This document shows positions 24,784-39,903 of a DNA stretch of 64,000 bases, piece by piece (the stretch's first letter is position 1; each line of letters starts with the position of its first letter). The stretch is taken from positions 10,659,001-10,723,000 of the forward strand of contig CP114487.1 in assembly GCA_027186245.1 (NCBI GenBank), in the 5' to 3' direction. Source of the DNA: Coriaria nepalensis (Eukaryota > Streptophyta > Magnoliopsida > Cucurbitales > Coriariaceae). The notes beneath the pieces were generated by a model that did not search any database, was not told the DNA's origin, and saw only the letters and a list, made by a program, of their open reading frames with translations. The position numbers and the translations under genes were made by a program.

Positions 24784-25925
24784 CATAAAAGCAGAACCTT
24801 TGTTTTCTCGTGCCCAAACATTTTCTGTAAAGTATTTCTTCAACCTCTGGTTCTTTCTCCTTCCATTTTTTTACGATTTGAAGACACTCTTGGGGGTTCT
24901 ATAAATGCGATTTTTCCAAGCTGATTGGAACTTTCTCTTCCTTGGTTGAAAAGCTAAAAGGATGGGTGGCAAGGCCATAAATGTATACATTCAGAATTTG
25001 AAGCATTCCATTACAGATGAATCTCTGAGTGAAGTCGGCGATGGCGAGATTCGGAGTTTATAATCCATTGTTAGTCGGTTACAAGGGTATTTTTTTTCTT
25101 TTCTTAATCTGCAATAGTGATTAGTGAATACATAATCTAGTTATAATGTCAAAGAAAATTTGATGTATGTTCGTTGGCTGGGAAAATCAGCTGATCAGTT
25201 TTGCATATTTCTGAAAAGCCAAATGGAAGGTGTGTATTGAGTGGGAGTGCATTGATTTTGGAGTGATTCAATTTATCAAGATTTTCTTGTTTAGAAAGAA
25301 GAAAAAAAAAAACAATTTCTTTCTTGAATTCCATAAATTCCTTTCCTTTATTTTAATGTTTATTTACTTAAAAAGAATGTAAGTTAGATCTCGTTATACT
25401 CAGTTTCAGCTGTTTACAATCAAGACAAGCACTAGGGACAAAAAAAGACCCATTGCTAGACTGTTATATCTAAGGAGGCCAGTAGACCACACGAAGCAGT
25501 GTCCTGCAGCTGCTGTGTTTTATTTTATTTTTTTTTTTTTGTTTTCTCTATACTTTGTTTAAGGTTTTTGGATGGAACTGATTGTCGTTATTAGTTAAGG
25601 ACAGAGATGAATGAATACAAATTAAGAGTAAAAAAACAGCGAAGTAAGACGAGAGCAAAGCCAACGCAGCTTCACAGTTCAAGAAACTCCAGAAGTTGTG
25701 CAGCAGTGGCCACTCTGTACGGAAATGAAGCGTCCATAATAAGATGGTGGATCCACGTGGACCATGTCCCTCGTATTTGGCTGGGCCCTTCATTGGGTCA
25801 AGAAGTTGGGACTTGGGACAAGAAACAAAACAAGTGGTTTCACTAATTCAAAACTTTCCAACACAAAATCTATGTAATGTAAGAACATGAACATAGAAAG
25901 AAAGTGAAGCAATGCATTTCTAACA
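24784..25925. other. Convergent 3' spacer
   Basis: Lies between the 3' ends of the plus-strand O-fucosyltransferase-family gene and the minus-strand zinc-finger gene. It probably contains both 3' UTRs. It has a T-rich tract near 25520-25540 and no supported gene. Confidence 0.6.
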
Positions 25926-27565
25926 CTAAAAGCCGCCATAGATAACAACAAAACAAGGCAAAATAGCTTTAGGATCAAACACATATAACTCATCCAAATT
26001 TGAATAAACTCCCACGTGATCATGATCATTAGTATCTCCCCCCAAAACTGAGTCATACTCCTCCGTACTACTACTACTGCTACTAATACTCCCCACCTGA
26101 TCATCCAGAAACAAGTTCTTCTTCACTCTCCCTGAAATCACCCTACAAACCAACATAGCCCTCTTCTGACCCTCGCCTTCACCCTCACAAACCTTATCAT
26201 GCGCCTTCCCGCTTGTCCCCGTCGTCAAAATCCCGGACTCACCAAGTTTGAAACCGTTCCTTATGATGTCACATACGTGGCATGGTAGTTCTTGTCGGTC
26301 AGTACTACTACTCGAGGACTTGCATAGATTAGACGAGCCGTTTAGGCCTAGAGAGCAGGACAACGTGGTGCAATGGAAACGGAGAAGCTCGTTTCCGTCT
26401 GCTATGCAACGAGCATGCTTAGTCTTGGAGAGCAGTAGTTGCTGCTTGTTCGCTTTCGACTTGATGCTGTCTCTGTACTCTTCGAATTGAGAGAGTGTTT
26501 TTTGTGTGTTGTGAACTTTAAGGATGCGGTCGATCTGGCAGATTGGTGTCTGTTTCTTTAGCCAGCTTGATTGGAATATTATCTCCACTATGTTCTTGCT
26601 TGTATCTTCTGCTGCAAGCTCAGATACTGGATATATGTACATATATGTATTTTAGTATTAATCATGTGTAACTAGGGCATAATATATATTCACAGATTGT
26701 GAAGTAAAGAGTATTTAGAAGTACCTGCATGGTTGACGGCTTGATGAAGCTCTAGATGATCAGGTTTCATGAAAATGTCACCACATTGAGGACAAGGGAA
26801 AAGGGCAGCTCTGGGAGAAGAATGTCGTGTACTAGCGATTCCGTAAACGGAATCGACCACCATTCGGCATTCATAACATCCAGAAAGCTTGCTCAAACCC
26901 ATTCCTTTAAAGGAGTAACTGCTTGAACTGGATGTAGACAATGAATACGATGGAGCAGCCCGTATGGAATTAGAGACGAGCCCTTTATGAATATCATTCT
27001 TATTCTTACTGACTTCCAGCGAGGAATGATCAGATACTAATTGTATGGTGGATGATGATATTCTTGAAGAAGAACAGGATGAAGAAGAACAGGAATCGTT
27101 CTTGCTTACAACTGAAGTAGTAGTAGTCGTCGTACTACCGGATGAAATCCTTTTCCTATGAAGCACTTGAGGAAACGACGGAATTTCATGACTAGGTCTT
27201 TGCATGACATTTGTGTTACTACAAAGCGAGCCTGAACACGACGTCATTTTCTTACTTCTCTTGCCACCAATACTACTTACTTCTTCCATGGCACCTACTG
27301 CTTGCTCTGTTGAAACTTTCTGCTGCTTTTTATGATCCTTCCTCGCTACTATTTGTTGCGGTGTTGGTACCGGTGGTGGCCGCTGTTCGACTTCTACGTA
27401 CTTACAGGTCAATAGCCCTTTTACAACCGCCCAAGACGGTAGTTTTTGATTATCTGTCTTCAGCTGGTGGTGGTGGTGGGGGAGGCGGTTTTCATTTTGG
27501 TGGGTCTGTTTGGTGGGTGGTTTTGGCTTTTTGGGTTTGTGGGTTTTAGCCATTGCTGATAACAT
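25926..27565 (-). CDS. C2H2 zinc-finger protein with ART/PARP-like C-terminal region (513 aa)
   Basis: Two exons: 27565-26725 and 26626-25926, phase 1 junction. The ATG at 27565 is the first in frame; a second candidate is 12 nt further in. The N-terminus is basic (KTHKPKKPKPP), followed by long Ser/Thr-rich low-complexity stretches. One C2H2 finger, CPQCGDIF..HLELHQAVNH, sits at the exon boundary. After the intron, the C-terminal 230 residues contain LLRFHCTTLSCSLG, CDIIRNGF, GILTTGTSGKAHD, EYDSVLGG and ELYVFDPKAILPCFVVIY. The order and spacing recall the PARP/ADP-ribosyltransferase fold, but the usual catalytic Tyr of the central strand is replaced. Plants have a small family of such proteins (for example At1g75710, from memory), generally listed only as C2H2 zinc fingers. 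DNA binding is expected; ADP-ribosyl transfer is doubtful. Confidence 0.85.
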
Positions 27566-29012
27566 TTTCTTAGGTTTGAGCAAAATTTATGGCTTTGTGT
27601 TGAGTATTTAGGCAAAATGAGGTTGAAGTTTGAAAAGCAGGTAGAAGGAATCGAACATGTCATAGAATCGACCAAGCAAAAGTAGAATGACTCTGGATTC
27701 GAGATTCGTGGGGCTTTTTTGGACGTTTCTTTACAAGTTTTGATTTGGATTGTTATTTTATTGATACTTTAGCACTACAAATTGAGGCTCAATTAATCGC
27801 ATTAATTTGCCCAAATTCCTAACTTCTAAATGTTTTCAATAACATTTTATAAACAAACAGCATTCATTATAAAATCATGTTCGTACTTCATGTCTAAAGT
27901 ATGTACAAAAAAAATGATTTGAAATGTTCCGAGTCATAAATGACCCCAAATTACGAGTAAAACCACAAAGTCCAAGTCAATTTGTCAAAACGGAATCAAT
28001 GCATTAACTATTTGGGACATATATATACGTTTTGTATAAGTTTAGTCTCTCCAATACGTTTTAAACAAGTTTTAGTTGTTTTTGTCTTTCGTTTTTTGTT
28101 TTTGTTTTTGTTTTTCTTCTCTCTTTATTCACTTTCCCTTTCATTTTTATTTTTATATTACTTCACCTTACTGCACGTTTTCTTCTCTCTCTAAAATTCG
28201 AAACTAACCTCTTCCATAGCCTTTTTCTCTAAGCCGCTCAAAGAACCCGACATCATCAACGATGACGGATTCAGGGTTGTCGCAGTAGCAGTCTCAACTA
28301 GACAATTGCTCACCTCTGCCGTAGCCGGAAACTTCCTCCATGGGAGATCTGACCGATTCTCACTCAATCTCCTCTCATTCACATCAAATAATCGACTGCT
28401 GTCATGGAAGATCTGAATATTAATATTCCGGCCAGGTTTTATCATGATTACAAGAAACATTGTTTAAAAAATAAAAAAAAATAAAAAATGGAAGACGTCG
28501 CCGATCATAGCCTCAATGTACCCACTAACTAATAAGATACCATAATATTAAAGGACGGCTTTTCTCATATTCCATTTTGATTCCTTTTGCCTCAAAATCA
28601 TGCGATAACCCATCTGTATTGAGTTACAAGTTGTCTGCTTTAATTGGCAGATAAAAATAATTAAGAAAACGAATGGTTATGGACCTAACCTTTGCCTGTT
28701 TTTGTTTGGGTGCTTACGTGGGCCAGTGGGCCAGTGGGCTGTATTAGCCCCAAATGAAGAAAGGCCCAAATACAATCCAGCCCGTTCATAATTCATCACA
28801 GTTTACAAAATTAAAACGAACCCGCTCAAAATCGTTTCCCTCCTTCTCCCTCTTTCGCAGTGTGTGCTTTTAGGCTAAGAAATGATTGCTGAACTAAGTT
28901 CTGAGAGTTGCTGATGGGACACTTCCAAACCCTAATCCTCTGTAACTTCTCTACTCATTCCGTTTCGATTTCGCACAATTTTATCTCTTAGAGATGCCGT
29001 TGAGATCTGACC
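27566..29012. promoter_or_regulatory. Divergent spacer between zinc-finger and MPS1-like genes
   Basis: Contains both upstream regions and no supported gene. A telo-box-like AAACCCTAA is at about 28927, close to the MPS1 start; such motifs are common in promoters of growth-related plant genes. An open frame on the minus strand near 28191-28460 has no recognisable homology and is not called. Confidence 0.5.
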
Positions 29013-32394
<3,382 letters not shown>

Positions 32395-32958
32395 TTTGCT
32401 CTTGGAAGTGAATAACCAAGCATGTTAGTTGTTAGTACAGTAGTTTTGTTCAGTTATGAATTGTATGTATTTGTCATTTTGGTGGGTGCGAATGTGTAGC
32501 ATTTGTTGTATGCTGCTGTGCTGGACAAATTTGTGTAAACGAAAAATGTGTATGTTTTATAATAAGCTTCTACGAATGACACCTTTTTTTTTCCTTCCAT
32601 TTTTCATTTTTTTTGTGGGGTTAAAAACTTGCCTTCTCCGCTTACCCACAACCGCAAACACACCTCCGTAACTTCCGTCTCTTTCTCTAAAATTAGTCCA
32701 ATCCAATTCCCCATAACCGTCTTTTGATTATCCGTACATGTCTTCTCAACTTCTTAACAAACAAATTAATTTTGTGAAACCGTTAACAACCAAATCCACC
32801 ACCACCACTGGTACGTCCACTCCAACGCCGTCTTCACGCCCTTAGCTTTCACCATTCATATCTCCCATTAAGCATCATCCTCTATCTTCAGTTCTACTAC
32901 TACTTCCTTCACCGTCTACTAGATCACTTTCTACCCTCCGGCAACTTCCATTTACGCC
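32395..32958. other. Spacer between MPS1-like and PH-protein genes
   Basis: Same-strand spacer with the MPS1 3' UTR at the left and a C/T-rich leader before 32959. No gene seen. Confidence 0.6.
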
Positions 32959-33879
32959 ATGTCCGATCGCATTAAAGACAATCGGAATAACAACGACCAT
33001 GACAGTCTGCAGAAGCGAACCTTTCCAGTGGCTGAAAACGTGGCTCCATCTTCGTCACCGATAGTTGCGCCGGTGGAAGTGTTGATCAAAGGCGTTGTAG
33101 GGAACGGAATCTGTGGTTTACTTCGTAAATGGGTGAACTATGGTAAAGGTTGGCGACATCGCTGGTTTGTACTACAGGGTGATGTTTTGTCGTACTATAA
33201 AGTCCATGGACCTGACAAGATCTCGATCAATCAGGAAGCGGAGAAGGAATCAAAGGTCATCGGCGTCAAATCGTGGAGAAAGATTTCACAGCGGCACCAT
33301 CACAGCAGCTCCTCCGATTCCGATTTCTCGCCACAACTCCGCCGCAAGCCTTTTGGCGAAATTCATCTCAAGGTGAACATTCCCTCAAATCACGCGAACG
33401 TTTCTATCCTTTAAATATATATATATATATATATATATTCGATTAATCTTAAAACATTTTTAACATTCCGTTTTGTGCAGGTTTGTTCAATTAGAGAAAG
33501 CCGATCGGACGACCGAAAGTTCTCGATCTTTACGGGAACGAAGAAGCTGAAATTGAGGGCGGAGACAGGGGAGGATCGAGTGGCCTGGATTCAAGCATTG
33601 CAAGCTCTCAAGGAGATGTTCCCGTTACCGCCAGTTAACGGCGCGTTAACACCGCCTATAGAAACCGTTATAACTATTTCAACAGAAAAGCTGAGGCAGA
33701 GACTTACAGAAGAAGGTGTGAGCGAGGCGGGGATTGAAGATTGCGAGCAGATAATGAAGAGCGAATTAGGTGCTCTTCAACACCACCTTGCTCTTCTCAA
33801 ACAGAAGCACGGCCTCCTCATTCCCACGCTGCAACGGTTACAGGTGCGCGCTTTCCCGAGTAGAACACTTTCCCTTTGA
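32959..33879 (+). CDS. Stand-alone PH-domain protein, ORP-like (270 aa)
   Basis: Two exons: 32959-33372 and 33481-33879. After about 45 polar residues the protein reads [20 protein letters not shown] and then [20 protein letters not shown], the first half of a PH domain. A His/Ser-rich insert and KPFGEIHLK, then [20 protein letters not shown] and [16 protein letters not shown], complete the fold. A coiled-coil-like stretch follows ([20 protein letters not shown]). This layout is that of the N-terminus of plant oxysterol-binding-protein-related proteins (ORP1/2 type), but no OSBP lipid-transfer domain follows in the next 2.7 kb. The end ([16 protein letters not shown]) is where an ORP would continue: CAG|GTGCGC looks like a used-to-be donor. 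Arabidopsis At1g77730 is a similar short PH protein in the same place (from memory), so the short form seems old, not a recent break. Phosphoinositide binding is expected, not shown. Confidence 0.85.
33413..33440. repeat. (TA)n microsatellite in the PH-gene intron
   Basis: About thirteen TA repeats inside the only intron (33373-33480) of the PH-protein gene. Confidence 0.85.
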
Positions 33880-36663
33880 ACAACAAGGTTGGCCCATCTC
33901 TCCAATGGGCCAACTCAGGGCTGACAGCCCGTTTGGAATGTCCAACCTCACATTTGGACCCCCCCCCCCAACCGCGCATGCAAACTGGGGCTTTGGCCCA
34001 TTTCAACATTTAAAGTTTATTTTATTACGTAAAAATAAAAGCTCTCACGTGACGCGCAGAGCGTAGACTTCTGACAAATACTGCAATACAGTCAAGATAC
34101 CCGACGTACCAACTGTTTGATGGATAGATAGGTGACCAAACAAAGCCCAATCTCCACGAGCCCGTTAGCACGATTTTGATCGTCCAATCAGTCTCTCCTC
34201 AACAAACTAACCCGCACCGTACCAGTACGGACGGGCAGACCGATCCATTTATTAAAAAACAATTTAAAAATTTCAGAATAACGATATTATATATCATGCA
34301 GGTGTGGAGGTGACACATGTAGATTGATTTGCAATTTTTCTTGAAATGGTGAGTAAATAACAATAAGATCTGACCTTCGATTTGTAGTTTCCAGAGAAAG
34401 AATAGAGGCAAAAGAGAGAGACAAGTCACAAGTGGCTTGGTTTGGTATTCTCAAGCCGTACTGGGCAGGCAGTAGCCTTTTAGGCTGAAGTCAGTTTTAG
34501 CTGGCTTGTCAAGGACTCAAGAATCGTTAGAGCAGGGAGAAAGGGCGGCTAAGAACTTGACCGAATATCAAACCAAACCCAACAGTACTGGTACTAGTTA
34601 GCAGTATCCAATGACCAGACCAGTTCAAAATCCAACAACATTGTAGCCTCTTATTAGACATGATGTAGTAGTAGTAGTAGGAATAGTGTAGACAATGTCT
34701 AGCCTTCTGTATCTGTGTAAGACCCACAGTTACCTAGAACAGTGACCACTGTCCTATTGCTATATCTGTTACAAATTGCAAGCTCCCTATAATCTGAATC
34801 GCTAAAAATTGTCCTAACCTAGCTAAAACCCAGAAGGACGTGGTGTTACTCGATCACCATGAATCTACCGGTGTCTCTAGGACGGTAGTGGTTCATAGCT
34901 ACCGGTGTCTCTAGATTCTGTTTTATAATTATATAATGTTTTTCTGATGTCATTCATTTTGCCGTACAGACAAGAGGTTGATAGCTACCTCATAATTTAA
35001 TTATGTTATTGTCAAGTTATTATGTACAATTTCATAACGTATTTGTGTATGTATGTGTCGTAATTTATGTGGGTGAGTTCCTTCTTAGTTATTTCTATAA
35101 CAAAAAAATAATAATTATTATACTCAATAATAATTCTTGATTCTAATCTATGTATCCCTCGTAAATTATGTATGCGTGATAGAGATATTATAAACCCTTC
35201 ATATCAATGCAAAGGGAACTATTCAATTTACTATTTCGGGCTGAAATTAGTAAAATGGGATCAGCGAGATATTTGTAGATTGGGTCGGGTAAGTTATCCG
35301 GATCGTTGCCCATTTTCGGTCATGGTTTGACTATTTGAACATGAGTGGTCTAATTTAATTTATAATCATAAAATCATATATTAAAAGTAGTGATTATATA
35401 TTTGGACCGTTAGATTTAGGAATACCTCTGATGATATATTTGAATAACATTAGCATTGTAATAATTATTAAGGAACTAAGTTTACGCGGATGAAGATGCA
35501 AAAAAAAGACAACACGTGGCGAAGGGTGAGTACAGGTGGCATCACCACTTGTGCCATGTTGTCTGTAGCTTTCAAGTACATAACACGAATGAGTCGTGGG
35601 CATCTGGCAATGCTCGTCCTAACATCAGTCAATTTTAGTGGGCTCCACAGGCGTGGCTATAACTTTTTATTATTATTCTCTCTCGTATTCAAGTTTCTGT
35701 AACAACACCCGTTTATTTTCAATCCAAAAAATTAGGATGGATTATTGATAAGGTATCAGGCGGAGAGCAAACGGTATCTATAAAACTGAGAAATTCTACG
35801 ACTTGATAAACGTTTATCGAAATTATTTATATTAATCCGCCTTTTTAAATTCCAATTAAGACCCAAAACGGACGTTTTGTTCCTCGAACATTCCATTTCC
35901 ATAAATCGTGACGGCAGCGATGCGTTTAGAAGTCAGCGGTCAAGCCTTAGGACGGGTCACCCGTTACCGACCCATGATACGCGGGGCCCGCTTTTAGAAA
36001 TCCCGCTGAAGGCATCAATGCTGTAATTAATACAAAAACAAGAGGGTGAAAATTTAGTGGAGTCCAAAAATTGCGCGCGGAAGGCATAGGTGGATCCGAG
36101 GCGATTCCGTCGCGTCACGATGAAATCAGAGGGAATTTGAGGAGCTAAATTACAAAAATACAGAAGAGGGGTATATTCGTCATTCTTTATTTTGAAGTAT
36201 GTATTCTGTTCTGTATACATACACCATGCATGTATGTATGTATATATCACGCTTCCAAGGAAAAGCCGGCGGTTCACCACTCTCCTCTCTCTCTCTCTCT
36301 CTCTCTCTTATTTTTTAACATTTATTTATTTATTTATTTAATTAGTTTACGGTGTCTCTCTGGTTACTTTTTTGCTCTAATCTCTCGGCCTTGTGTTTTC
36401 CAATACAACAAAGAGGCAAAGAGCTAAACGGAAACAGGGAAAAGCTTCAGAGCGAGTGGTACAAGGTGGAAAAAAGAAAGGACAGAGAATTTTCTAGCGA
36501 GAGGAAGTTTCCGGGAATACTTACGGTGTTTCACGGCAGGGCGGGTGATTTTCCGGCGACGGAGATATAGGGAATCTGGAAAGTACGGGGAGGTGGAACT
36601 GGAAATGCAGAGGTGAAGAAAGAGCGAGGAGAAAGGGGGAGTGTTTATCTGAGGCTGAAGATA
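33880..36663. other. Spacer between PH-protein and PIP5K genes
   Basis: No supported gene. It includes a C9 run near 33960, GTA repeats near 34669-34680, the 15-mer TACCGGTGTCTCTAG twice near 34866 and 34900, a G-box (CACGTGGC) near 35514 and a (CT)n tract at 36281-36309. The last 400 bp is purine-rich leader with upstream ATGs and should hold the PIP5K 5' UTR. Confidence 0.5.
36281..36309. repeat. (CT)n microsatellite in PIP5K upstream region
   Basis: About twelve uninterrupted CT dinucleotides 355 bp upstream of the PIP5K start codon. CT-rich tracts are frequent near plant transcription starts; a role here is inference. Confidence 0.8.
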
Positions 36664-39600
36664 ATGCGTGAGGCACTGCTCTGTGATGAGCCCAGCGGCG
36701 TCGTCTTAACCACCACCTACAAAAAGAAGAAGTCGTCGGAGAAGGAGAGAGTAGAAAAGGCGAGATATCAAATATCGACGCCGTATCAGCAGCAGTTGGT
36801 TGTTGCTCAGCCGGTGGGTTCCGTTGGTCGGAACCGATTTCCAGCTGGTTCTAGACGAGTCGCACCCACTCTCGTTCCAACCATACCATCCGTAAACACC
36901 ATCACAGTCTCTAACCCTGACGGAGCAGCCACCGCCGCCGTAAAGAAGCTACTGCCCAACGGAGATCTTTACATTGGGAGCTTCTCGGGAAGTGGGCCGC
37001 ACGGATCAGGGAAATATCTCTGGGTCGACGGGTGCATGTATGAAGGTGAGTGGAGAAGAGGCAAAGCCTCAGGCAAAGGAAAATTCTCATGGCCGTCTGG
37101 AGCAACCTATGAAGGCGAGTTCAAGTCCGGCCGGATGGATGGGTTCGGAACCTTCATCGGATCTCATGGAGACAGCTACCGTGGATCCTGGAGCTCCGAT
37201 CGGAAGCAAGGGTTTGGTCAAAAGCGTTACGTGAACGGAGATTTATACGAAGGCACCTGGAGGAAAAACGTCCAGGACGGAAATGGCCGATATGTCTGGA
37301 AAAATGGAAACGAACACGTTGGTGAGTGGAAGAACGGTGTGATTTCAGGTCGAGGTGTGTTGATTTCGGCAAACGGAAACCGTTACGATGGGCAGTGGGA
37401 AAACGGCGTTCCAAAAGGAAACGGGGTTTTCACCTGGCCAGACAGTAGCTGCTATATTGGCAGCTGGAACAGGCAACTGAACGGGACGTTCTATCCTGGA
37501 AATGGTGGCACAGAGCGTAATAACAGCGTCAAGAGCAATGGCTCTTCTGATAATGAAAACTCGACTGGTACGTTAAGGAAGAGATCTTCTGTTGATTTTT
37601 CCAGAGGGAGTTCTACAGAGAGGATTAATTTTCCCAGGATTTGTATATGGGAATCTGATGGGGAAGCAGGGGATATAACTTGTGATATAATCGACAATGT
37701 CGAGGCTTCAATGTTGTATAGGGATGGGTTGAGTTTGGATTCAGATGGGTTCAGGCAGTTTGGACGAAGTCCCTTCTGTTCGATTGGAGAGGCGAAGAAG
37801 CCTGGCCAGACGATATCCAAAGGACATAGAAATTACGAGCTCATGCTTAATCTCCAGCTGGGTATTAGGTAAATTTTGCAGATGCTTCAACTTGTTGGTT
37901 TTGTCATGAGTTGTCTGCGTTTTTTTTATCTCTATCTTGGCATCTATTCTAGGTATTCTGTTGGGAAGCATGCGTCCATATCTAGGAACCTTAAGCAGAG
38001 CGATTTTGATCCAAAGGAGAAATTCTGGACGAGATTTCCGGCGGAAGGATCGAAGCTTACACCGCCTCACCAATCGACTGAATTTCGTTGGAAGGATTAC
38101 TGTCCCATGGTGTTTAGGTGATATATAGTTCTGTTGCTATTTACCTACTCAGTGGGTTATATTGCATTGGCCTTGAATATTTTTTTGGGGCCATCTTTGT
38201 TATTTCAGACGATTGAGGGAGCTGTTCCGAGTTGATCCAGCTGATTATATGCTAGCTATCTGTGGAAACGATGCTTTGAGGGAGCTTTCTTCTCCAGGGA
38301 AGAGTGGATGCTTCTTTTACCTCACTCAAGATGATAGGTTTATGATTAAAACAGTCAAGAAGTTAGAAGTCAAGGTTGCTGCTTCCTCATCTATCTATTT
38401 ATTAATTTACCATTATATTGAGCCACATTTGTGGAGATTTGTCTATTGCTTATTTAAGTCTCATCGGCTATTTTCAGGTGCTTATCAGGATGCTTTCGAG
38501 TTATTACCAGCACGTTTCAAATTATGAGAATTCTCTTGTTACCAAATTCTTCGGTGTACATTGTGTCAAACCAATTGGTGGGCAAAAGGTCTGCGAGAGA
38601 AATCTTCTGATTCTTTCTGTTCTATTTCATTGTTCATTTTATTTTTTGTATTTTTCAGTATCTAATCACATCAACTCTGTATTGAAACTAGACAAGGTTC
38701 ATTGTGATGGGCAACTTGTTCTGCTCTGGTTACCGAATCCATAGACGATTTGACTTGAAAGGATCCTCCCATGGCCGTACTGCAGATATGCCTGAAGGGG
38801 ATATTGACGAAACCACTACTCTAAAGGACCTTGATCTCAATTACGTTTTTCGTCTCCAAAAGAATTGGTATCAAGAGCTTATCAAGTATGTCATATAAAA
38901 CATGTATCGTTATTTTACGAAGCTCCTTTACCCTGTCCTTGTTCAATTGGTATTGATTCACCTGACACCTCTTATCAGACAAGTCGAGGTGGATTGTGAG
39001 TTCCTTGAAGCTGAGAGAATTATGGATTACAGTTTTCTAGTTGGGGTCCACTTTCGAGATGACAACACCTACGATAAAATGGGATTGTCTCCATTTCTTT
39101 TACGAACTGGTAATATATCACATTATTCATCCTGACTAAAATAAATTTATTTCCCTGTTTGAATGTATTGGGAAGTCAGTATTTGAATCGTGTGCAGGGA
39201 ACAAAGATTCTTTTCAGAATGAGAAGTTTATGCGTGGCTGCCGCTTTCTTGAAGCAGAGTTGCAGGACATGGACCGAATCTTAGCTGGCTGGTGAGTTTT
39301 TCCTTCTCATTTCTAATCAGAACCATCGAATCTTAGGTTTAAAGTCAATTACAGGAAAATTATATTCAACATTGATAAGACTTTATTCATCCTGTCCAAC
39401 TTGATTAGCCCATAATTCACCCAAACAGGAACTGATCGCCTCTAAATAATTGGTCCAGACATGAGTTGTTTTCCGAATTATTAGTTGGTTGTTTAATAGA
39501 GACCAGTTGTTTGTGGGACAGACAATATCTCATTAAATGTGTTTCTTAATAATTATCCATAATTCAAGTGGCATTTTTACTGTCTATCAGCAGGTCATTG

Positions 39601-39903
39601 ATCAGATTAGGGGCTAATATGCCTGCAAGAGCAGAGCGGATGGCTCGGAGAAGTGATTTCGACCAGTACACTCCAGGTGGAATAAGCGAAGATATAACCA
39701 CTGCAAGAAGCAGTGAAATTCATGAAGTAGTCCTCTACTTTGGAATAATCGACATCTTACAAGACTACGACATAAGCAAGAAACTCGAGCACGCTTACAA
39801 ATCATTACAAGTGGACCCTACTTTGATCTCAGCTGTCGACCCAAAGTTCTATTCGAGGAGGTTTCGAGATTTCATTGGGAGAATATTTATGGAAGACAAG
39901 TAG
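36664..39903 (+). CDS. PIP5K: Phosphatidylinositol 4-phosphate 5-kinase with MORN repeats (about 792 aa)
   Basis: Eight exons: 36664-37868, 37953-38117, 38209-38374, 38478-38588, 38692-38885, 38979-39109, 39198-39291, 39591-39903. The ATG at 36664 ([10 protein letters not shown]) is the first in frame. Eight MORN repeats occupy about residues 98-283 ([11 protein letters not shown] through CYIGSWNR). A linker and the dimerisation region follow, then the kinase core: FMIKTVKK with the ATP-binding Lys, [25 protein letters not shown], and [17 protein letters not shown]. Known PIP5Ks read MDYSLL; here Leu is Phe. Type I/II plant PIP5Ks make PI(4,5)P2 at the plasma membrane, and the MORN part affects membrane targeting. 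Exon 8 has a CAGCAG acceptor, so two isoforms differing by one residue are possible. It matches Arabidopsis PIP5K1/PIP5K2 (At1g77740 from memory). Confidence 0.94.

Noticed and set aside
28191..28460. Minus-strand 89-codon frame between the zinc-finger and MPS1 genes
   Set aside because: No recognisable domain and no splice partner that makes sense.
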